Shown here: piece by piece, positions 57,994 through 64,000 of the stretch | Layout: each line of letters starts with the position of its first letter | Position numbering within the stretch: the stretch's first letter is position 1 | NCBI GenBank assembly: GCA_963920765.1 | Contig: OY987245.1 | Coordinates: 8,696,727-8,760,726, forward strand | Source of the DNA: Ulota crispa | Lineage: Eukaryota; Streptophyta; Bryopsida; Orthotrichales; Orthotrichaceae | Reading direction: 5' to 3' | DNA: 64,000 bases | Notes under the pieces: model-generated | Told to the model about the DNA's origin: nothing | What the model saw: the letters and a program-made list of their open reading frames with translations, nothing else | Databases searched by the model: none | Translations under genes and position numbers: made by a program

Positions 57994-59319
57994 CTACACT
58001 AGCTGGGTGCAAAATCTGGGGTGGCCCATGTTGCGTTTGTGGCTGAGGACATTGGCGGCCATGATGGGGGAGGACTCGTCAGCGGCGGGGCAAGTGTAGG
58101 AGCCCCAGACCTCGTTCAAAAGCTTGAGGCATTCGCGGGCTTTGAGCTTGGCACGTTGCGAGCACTCGCTAGGCAGAAGCATGAGCAAGTCGGTGAAGGC
58201 GCCGGCGTGGAGAGCCGTGGTGATAACGCTACGGTTGGACGCGTACGAGAGCACGACCCAGAGCACGGCGACGGCGTGCTCGGTGACGCGGTGGCTCACC
58301 CCCAGCAACGATTTCACAATCGTGGGGATGGTGGGTGCGTGATTGGTGATGGCCTCGCGGCCCTCCGCGCAGTTGGCCAGAATCTCCAGCAACGCGAACG
58401 CGAGCTCTTTGTTGCGCTTCTCCGTGGAGGGCATTATGGCGACCAGCGCGGGTATGGCGCGCGCGTCGATCGCCACCACGCGGTTGCGCCGTGGGAGGGA
58501 AAGCGAGAGCAAGCAGCGCAAGGCGGCGTGCACGGCGCGGTTGTCCTTGAGCAGGTCGGCCAGCGCGGGGATGGCGGCGTCGCCGACGGCCACCTTGACG
58601 CGCGCGTCGTGGTCGGCGAGCGCGCGCAGGGTATCCGCCGCGTGGATCTTCGCATCGGACGTCACGCCGGGGTGCGGGAGGAACGCGGCCAGCGACGCGA
58701 GCGTCGCGGGATTGGCTAGCGCCTTTCTGTCGGTGTCCCGGAGCGGGAGGAGCGCAATTACGCCCAGCGCGTCCATCGCGGGCTCGAGCGCCATGTCCGG
58801 CAGCGCGGCCGCGAAGACGCGCGCGCCGCCCGCGTCCGCAATGCACTTGCGGTGGCGCTCGCACTCGGTCGCGAAGCGGAGTAGCTTGTGCACGGAGTCC
58901 TCCCAGTGCTCGCATTGCTCCGCTACCGCTCGTAGCAGTTGATCCACGGCCTCGGCGGCACCCACGAGCGACTTCGGCGTGGGGATCCGCTCCACGCGAT
59001 TCGCCACGCACCAGCTCTGAATCAGGCGCCGCAACGTGTGATTCGGGATCAGCTCCGCGTCGCTCTCCAGCACCTGGTTCGTCGTGGGGCACGTGTTGTG
59101 CCCGATTCCTAACCACTTCTCTATACTCGCCCGGTCGTACGTCATTCCCGTGCTCAGCGTCACCGGGTCCCGCATCAGCTCCAACGAAATCGGACACAGA
59201 AAAAACGACGGCACCACCACCCCCGCCGCCGCAACGTGCACCCCGTCCTGCGCCGCTCCCGCCACGCCGCTACTGTCACTCGTCCCCCTCCCCGAGGTCG
59301 CCCGCACCCCTAGCGCCAT
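57994..59319 (-). CDS. U-box/ARM-repeat E3 ubiquitin ligase (PUB20-24 type)
   Basis: A 441-residue single-exon protein. The ATG at 59319-59317 (MALGVRAT) is chosen because the frame opens further upstream only through TTG. It attaches ubiquitin to substrates as an E3 ligase in the cytosol or nucleus. The U-box lies at about residues 37-110: PSFFLCPISLELMRDPVTLS, then YDRASIEKWL, CPTTNQVL and IPNHTLRRLIQSWC. This is followed by the VERIPTPK signature of the plant PUB20-24 group. Residues ~125-420 are helical ARM-type repeats (for example AIPALVAIMPS and ELAFALLEILANCAEGREAI). Length and lack of introns match the family, whose members dampen pathogen- and stress-triggered signalling; that role here is inference. 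GC content and third-position G/C are far above the surroundings. A (GA)n stretch precedes the ATG. Long open frames on the opposite strand are GC-driven shadows. Confidence 0.95.
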   Translation of the reverse strand: MALGVRATSGRGTSDSSGVAGAAQDGVHVAAAGVVVPSFFLCPISLELMRDPVTLSTGMTYDRASIEKWLGIGHNTCPTTNQVLESDAELIPNHTLRRLIQSWCVANRVERIPTPKSLVGAAEAVDQLLRAVAEQCEHWEDSVHKLLRFATECERHRKCIADAGGARVFAAALPDMALEPAMDALGVIALLPLRDTDRKALANPATLASLAAFLPHPGVTSDAKIHAADTLRALADHDARVKVAVGDAAIPALADLLKDNRAVHAALRCLLSLSLPRRNRVVAIDARAIPALVAIMPSTEKRNKELAFALLEILANCAEGREAITNHAPTIPTIVKSLLGVSHRVTEHAVAVLWVVLSYASNRSVITTALHAGAFTDLLMLLPSECSQRAKLKARECLKLLNEVWGSYTCPAADESSPIMAANVLSHKRNMGHPRFCTQLV

Positions 59320-59340
59320 ACCTCTCTCTCTCTCACTCCT
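59320..59340 (-). promoter_or_regulatory. (GA)n tract in the 5' leader of the U-box gene
   Basis: On the coding strand, GAGTGAGAGAGAGAGAGAG lies directly before the ATG. GA tracts are common in plant 5' leaders near transcription starts and can bind BBR/BPC factors. No specific TATA box can be assigned. Confidence 0.45.
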
Positions 59341-60060
59341 CAAAATTCCCACTCGCCACCACCGCCCTAAATCACCCAAAAACAACTCCAAAAACCCAAA
59401 CAATTCACCAACCCCTCAAAACTAAAATCCGAACACCATCGTCCTCTTCCTCAAACGGTCCCACGAGGACTCCACATCGGTTGAGACGCCTCATGCTCTC
59501 AACACCCAGACCCCATTTCGAAATACTCTCAGAAAGACCTGTCTCTCGTGCTGCTGCTGCTACTCAATAGATGCAAGCTCAAACAGGAGCCGCGTTTTCA
59601 TCGTCACACTGCAGACCCAAGGTCGCCCCAAAGGTCGCCCCAAGGTCGCCACAAAGGTACCCTCTAAAGGTGGTGCAGGTTGCGAGGAAAAGCTGCGACA
59701 AGGGGAAAACTAAGAGAGCCAGTTGACAGTAAGGTAGACCACTCGACAGACCTAATGCCGACCGTGTCGAAAACCCGCACCCTACAAATAACCCTATGTG
59801 CGAGCAGTGTGAACCGTAAGCCGCGCTGTGAGAGGGCTATTCAGAAAAAGTCAGAGGCCTGCTACTTTGGGTAGGTGGGAAGGCGGTTATGGGTTGCATG
59901 GAGCGCGGGCTTCCTGAAGGTTGAGGGCGATATTAAGAACATCGTGAGCAGCTCTAGAAAGTAGTTGTGACCACATTAAACACCGATTGCTTAGTTTTAG
60001 GAACTAGTTGTGACCACATTAAAATTAGAATGCTCAGTTTTAGAAACTGATTGCAATCAG
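59341..60060. other. Upstream side of the U-box gene, with short tandem repeats
   Basis: GC-rich at first, with three ~13-bp units of 'aaggtcgcc(c/a)c' at about 59620-59656. Two ~45-bp tandem units ('tagttgtgaccacattaaa', 'gcttagttttag') lie at about 59958-60048. The promoter of the minus-strand U-box gene should be here. Confidence 0.5.
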
Positions 60061-60061
60061 T

Positions 60062-60157
60062 GGAAACCATGGTCTAATTGACAAAGTGACCTAGTCTACA
60101 ATTACTGTAGGTTAAGTCACATTTTTTTGGTCAATTTGACCATGGTTTCCCCGTAGT
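60062..60157. repeat. Degenerate palindrome, CACTA mini-element relative
   Basis: 'ggaaaccatggtctaattga' pairs with 'tcaatttgaccatggtttcc', and the right border reads CCCGTAGTG. The inner 'agtgacctagtctaca' parallels the element at 34708-34837. Confidence 0.5.
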
Positions 60158-60420
60158 GTTGTGACGGCTATAGATCTATTTGGGTTCGATATACAGCTGT
60201 GAATATGCCATTTTAGGTCGAATGCAATAAATTGCATTGGCTGTGTTAATGACAATTACGGCGACTTTGGGCTGCTCGATACTATAAATTTGATAATCGC
60301 ATAGACCATTTCCATATCTGAAGACTTGCTTGCTGGATTCGTTCAGGACATTTCAGTGCGTTGGGTTGGTTTACGGTCATGACGCTGGGACTGTCAATTT
60401 GTCCGGAGTGGGATTGCAGC

Positions 60421-60510
60421 CATCGTTGGTGATTACCGAAGAATTAAAGTCGTCGTTGGTGATAACTGGAGAATCAAAGTCGTCGTTGGTGATCAGTGGT
60501 GAATTCACGC
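60421..60510 (+). repeat. Three 30-bp tandem units
   Basis: Units at 60421-60450, 60451-60480 and 60481-60510 share 'c(a/g)tcgttggtgat'. They encode SSLVITGE(S/L)K-like repeats in an open frame from 60330 to 60536. Whether that frame is expressed is unknown. Confidence 0.8.
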
Positions 60511-60803
60511 CTGCTGATGCTGTAAGGCTTTACTGAATCCAGGTAATTGCTTTTTTCTACTGACGACCGTAATGCAGTAATGTAGGAGTGCAATGAACAG
60601 TAGATTCGGGACATGTGAAATGAATCCAACTGCGGTGAACTGCGATATCAATTTGCTGCATTCTCTTGTTAATCTAGAGTAGTTGATGTGCATGGGTATG
60701 ATTTCTTGATGCTTGGAGTCGAAATTTCGTGATGCTTGGAGTCGGGATGTGCTGGACTCAAACTGAGTCTAGTTACTGCAGGTCGGGTGGACTGAAATTG
60801 TGA

Positions 60804-61067
60804 AACGGAATTAACCAGACAAATTACTCCACCAACTAAGAACGGCCATGCATCACCACCCATAGAATCAAGAAAGAGCTCTCCATCTGTCAATCCTTAC
60901 TATGTCTAGACCTGGTAAGTTTCCCTGTGTTGAGTCAAATTAAGCCGCAGGCTCCCGACTCCTGGTGGTCCCCTTCCATCAATTCCTTTTAAGTTTCAGC
61001 ATAAGGTGCTGGCGGGGTCATCAAATCAGCACCAGCCAATCCCTAGTCGGCATCGTTTCTGGTTGAT

Positions 61068-61107
<40 letters not shown>

Positions 61108-61108
61108 T
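60804..61108 (-). pseudogene. 18S rRNA gene fragment, degenerate
   Basis: The minus strand reads AAAGTTGGGGGCTCGAAGAC, then GATCAGATACCGTCCTAGT, ACGATGCCGACTAGGGATTG, AGCCTGCGGCTTAATTTGA and GCATGGCCGTTCTTAGTTGG, ending near GGTTAATTCCGTT. This is a conserved 3'-half block of nuclear small-subunit rRNA. About 45 bases expected between CCTTAT and CTGAAAC are missing (junction near 60999-61001), and many substitutions are present. The fragment is therefore not functional. Similar ~31-bp direct repeats flank it (60773-60803 and 61110-61140). Confidence 0.9.
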
Positions 61109-61193
61109 GTTAGTGCAGTTCTGGTTGACTGAAATTGTGAGGTCGCCGGAACACATAATCGAGAGTCAGCAGGCGTGCATCGCATGGGTCTTA

Positions 61194-61520
61194 AGGTAAT
61201 CTGCTCATATTCCGCTCATGCTCTAAAACCGCTCACCTCCCCAAATGTGCCCTACTGGTACATGTCTTATTCATAGTCTTTCAACAATGTACATGGGATG
61301 AACCATTTGAGAGGTGGGCGGTTTTAGAGCACCTATGACCTTTTCACTTCAAAATTTCATAGCTAATTCCACAAAGCTCCATAAAATATGAAAACACTTG
61401 AGATAGATGCCAATTCCTCTTGTCTTTCAAGGAAAATTTACTGAAAATAATTTCAAAGAGTTTCACCTCCCCAAAATTCAGTTTCAGCCCTTAGATGAAC
61501 GGTTTACGAGCGCACTACCT
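61194..61520 (-). mobile_element. TA-target MITE (AGGTAGAAGGCTC family), copy 4
   Basis: TA at 61192-61193 and 61521-61522. It is inverted relative to 51752-52078 and shares 'aaaaccgctcacctcc' and 'tcctcttgtctttcaagg'. Confidence 0.82.
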
Positions 61521-61755
61521 TAGTACTGCTGGAAGTTGGAATTCAGGTTGGGCATGTGGGGTTTTGTAACGTTTACTGTCGACATGGAGGGAGGTCGTTC
61601 ACTTTCACCTCTTTATACATTCGGGGTGCACTGGGGTCATAGGATCACCGTAAGGCAAAGTCCGGAGTTTGTGTTTCCCATGTTATGGGTGCTACTAGTG
61701 CTAGATTGCAACAAAAAGCATCTTCATCCGACCTCAAAATTTCATCACTAGGAAG

Positions 61756-62075
61756 CACAATGTTTCTTGCTTTTAATGTTGACCAATTATTTCTTCCACC
61801 CATCCAACTAGAGAGATTAGTGTTCAACAAGTGACAACTAATAAGTTCTCTTGTTTGCAAAAGTAAGTAGATTCTTCATAATTAATTGTTCATCTTACTA
61901 ATTGTGGAAGAAAAAGTTGCATTTAAAAAAGATTTCAAGCACAAGAGAATAACAATTTTTGCTTTACTAAAGCAAATACTTTGACAAGTCCATGTATTAA
62001 TTTCTCTCTTTTCATCCAAAAATCTCCCTAACTTATTGGTTTCCTATACAAGTGGAGATGCTCTTAAGGCCTTAC
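61756..62075 (-). repeat. Dispersed repeat J, copy 3 (inverted)
   Basis: The reverse complement aligns with 13384-13722 and 35092-35420 ('gagcatctccact', 'ttttggatgaaaag', 'ttggatgggtggaagaaat'). Confidence 0.6.
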
Positions 62076-62101
62076 CATCATACCATGTAGGTAATAAACT
62101 T

Positions 62102-62309
62102 TAGGGAAAATTTCGTGGATATCCTTCAGGTTTGCAATATTTTCATAGATACCCATGCTTTTTCAGAAATTTCACAAATATCCTTGAACCAGAATATTTA
62201 GGTGTTTGTTTTATTGTGCATGCCACTTCCCTTCTTCCTTTGTGCACAAGCATAACAAGAAAGAAGTAGTGTGAGCACAAAGGGAGGTATCCATGAAATT
62301 TTCCTTAAA
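62102..62309. repeat. Foldback repeat K, copy 2
   Basis: Left 'agggaaaatttcgtggatatcc' is inverted at the right as 'ggtatccatgaaattttcc'. The internal 'gctttttcagaaatttcaca' matches the unit at 37665-37925. The GGGAAAAT terminus resembles the Mutator foldback at 35488. Confidence 0.6.
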
Positions 62310-62412
62310 ATTTAATGATACATTAATTTCAAGGCAAATTGTACTTGGTCATATGCAAATGTACACTACATTGTTGTGGTGTTAATATAGGGAAAATCCG
62401 AGTATTCAAACT

Positions 62413-62686
62413 ATGAAGATATCTTCAGTTTTTGGAGATACTTTAAGTCCTCATATCAAAAATTCATTCCCTTCGGAAATAGCTGCTAGGAAAGGTGGAG
62501 TAGACAAGCGGGAGACCATTCAATTGCCAGAATCTGAAAAAACCTTCACGGCAAAGGTCCGAGGAGAAACTATTCAATGGATTGCTTGTCTTAAATACAA
62601 TCTAAAAGAGTTTTTTTTGCCAAAGGACAACAAAGAGATTTTAGGAAAATTCAGAGTAGGGAATTTAGTATTTTGGAAAAAACAAT
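62413..62686 (+). CDS. Hypothetical ORF fragment cut by a TTAA element
   Basis: The frame starts at ATG 62413 (MKISSVFGDTLSPHIKNSFP) and reads through to ...FRVGNLVFWKKQF at the left TTAA of the 0.93-kb element, about 92 residues. Composition is protein-like, with RETIQLPESEKTFTAKVRGE and TIQWIACLKYNLKEFFLP. I recognise no domain. Beyond the element the frame continues only a few codons. It may be the relic of a gene exon or of a transposon gene. Confidence 0.3.
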
Positions 62687-63613
62687 TTAACCCCTAAAGG
62701 CCTATGACAATGTTTCACCAAAAAACATTAAAATTGAGTAGTTTTGATAGCAAAGGTAAAAATAAATAGAAAATGAAATCTTGGTGCAACTTATCATAGG
62801 ATCTCATAGTAGACTACTTTATTATGATGTAGGAAAAAATAAAACTTTTTTACCACACATATTGTAAGATTGAAGTGAGAAGTAGTTTCTTTGGGGGGAC
62901 ATTCAAAAATTGGGCAACTCTATTTTGGGGAGGCTTTTGAACCAATATATTTTACTATTTTGGTTGTAAATTTTTAGATTGAATTTTGTAATACAGCTTG
63001 TCATATGCTTAAAAAAATTCATTACATTTTGAATTGGAAAACAAATGATATTAAAAAAATCAAATACAAAACCATCATCAAGAAAATTCTCACACAAAGC
63101 CGTTTTTCAACAATGTTTAGTTTCCACATAAGTTACAATAGTCTTTTCAAGATGTGAATAGTAGAGGTTTAGATTTTAGCTAGCTTTAGAGAAGGGAAAA
63201 AAAGGAAATTGGTTAAAAACTATGACTTTGATAAGCTTGATCAATACAAGGCCACTTTCAACAAACTAAGGTGAAGTAAAGAGTAGTAAGCAAAAATAAT
63301 TGCCTTCATGAAATAAGGTTGGGTTAAGTTTGACAAGAAAATATTTTTGCCCCTCAACCTTTGGACAAGATCCCAAAATTTTAGCTCTAGAACAATTTGC
63401 ATGTGCAAACCCTTGACAAACAATACTACATTTTACATCATAACTTTTTTTTACAAATTGAAATAATTTGAAATTTTTTGCATTGGAAAGCTACTCCTTG
63501 GGCACACATCCTCTAATTTTTTTTGTGATAATGTGTTTATTATTTTACAAGTACTAGCCTGCCCAAATTTGCTATGTTGCTAAAAAAATGTTATTTGGGC
63601 CTTTAGGAGTTAA
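62687..63613. mobile_element. TTAA element, ~0.93-kb class, copy 5
   Basis: Left TTAACCCCTAAAGGCCTATG; right TTGGGCCTTTAGGAGTTAA (927 bp). It is closest to the reversed, decayed copy inside the long repeat ('gctatgttgctaaaa' block). Confidence 0.78.
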
Positions 63614-64000
63614 CATTTGTCTTGTATGATGCCAAGGCAATATAGGTCAAAAGATCCAATTTGGAACTAATGACAAGGTAAATTTTGCTTTGGAAAATTG
63701 AAGGACAACCACTTTGCCCAAGATTTTAGGCATTTTTCTATTAAAGATAATCTCTCCACTATTCAACTACAAGAGGTTGAAGATGATAGTTTGTCAAGAC
63801 TTGTTACCGCCGGTTTGAAATAGAGCAAAAAGTTGACTGTATAAAATTCAAAAAATCTACTTTTACACAAAGAAGTAAAAGGCCACCACTCATTATTTAT
63901 GAAACATTGTTATGAAACGTGTTTTTGCTTTGGTGTGGCCTAGCCTTGACAAAAAACTGCTATTCAACTATTGGTATTTGACAACCTTGCCACATCATTC
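63614..64000. other. Intergenic to the window edge
   Basis: No gene or repeat recognised. Confidence 0.3.

Noticed and set aside
58021-58942. Long plus-strand open frames opposite the U-box gene (up to 232 residues)
   Set aside because: They arise from the GC-rich third positions of the minus-strand gene, have low-complexity Arg/Gly/Ala composition and show no domains.
1-64000. CRISPR arrays, operons, tRNA genes, organellar DNA insertions
   Set aside because: None was found; the tandem arrays have no spacer structure and the window is clearly nuclear eukaryotic DNA.

Overview
This 64-kb window is AT-rich, repeat-dominated plant nuclear DNA with very few host genes. Three features point to a streptophyte. 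There is a plant U-box/ARM E3 ligase of the PUB20-24 type. There are small CACTA elements with the classic plant terminus CACTACAAGAAAA. There is also a chromodomain Ty3/gypsy fossil whose reverse transcriptase looks, from memory, like the Tcn1-type chromoviruses of non-seed plants. A non-flowering land plant or a close algal relative is my best guess, held with low confidence.

Host genes. At the left edge, on the minus strand, lie two exons of a class IV (SIRT6/SIRT7-like) sirtuin; its 3' end is off the window and its 5' end was not resolved. Near the right edge, on the minus strand, is an intact single-exon U-box E3 ligase (59319-57994), strikingly GC-rich against its surroundings. Between them are two decayed genes. 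One is a HARBI1/PIF-Harbinger transposase (23842-22511, minus) with all three catalytic acidic residues but three in-frame stops. The other is a Myb/SANT trihelix-like gene (29360-31216, plus), split by a 736-bp inverted-repeat insertion. They might be the two genes of one old Harbinger element, but I found no element ends. A degenerate 18S rRNA fragment lies at 60804-61108. Several short ORFs (42487, 62413) are possible exon remnants.

The rest is layered non-autonomous DNA transposons. The dominant group starts TTAA-CCC(C/T) and ends GGG-TTAA, with at least fifteen copies from 0.24 to 1.46 kb in several size classes. Comparison of filled and empty sites inside the window shows duplication of TTAA, which points to piggyBac-like elements. 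Many sit end to end, sharing one TTAA. Other groups are four Tc1/mariner-type (TA target) MITE families, two CACTA mini-elements with 3-bp target duplications, and a Mutator-type foldback with a perfect 9-bp duplication. There is also a Stowaway-like MITE three bases inside a sirtuin splice donor, a 0.9-kb palindrome with ~400-bp arms, and two degenerate tandem arrays (24.0-24.5 kb and 24.9-28.0 kb).

Layout: 0-3.7 kb sirtuin and its upstream side; 3.7-10.8 kb a chain of four TTAA elements with the broken LTR element inside one; 11-19 kb nested MITEs, long repeat copy 1 and the palindrome; 20-22 kb sparse; 22.5-31.2 kb transposase, arrays and trihelix-like gene; 31.5-36 kb long repeat copy 2, CACTA elements and the Mutator foldback; 36-57 kb MITE-rich intergenic DNA; 57-60 kb U-box gene; 60-64 kb rDNA fragment and more MITEs. 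No tRNA genes, CRISPR or organellar insertions were recognised.
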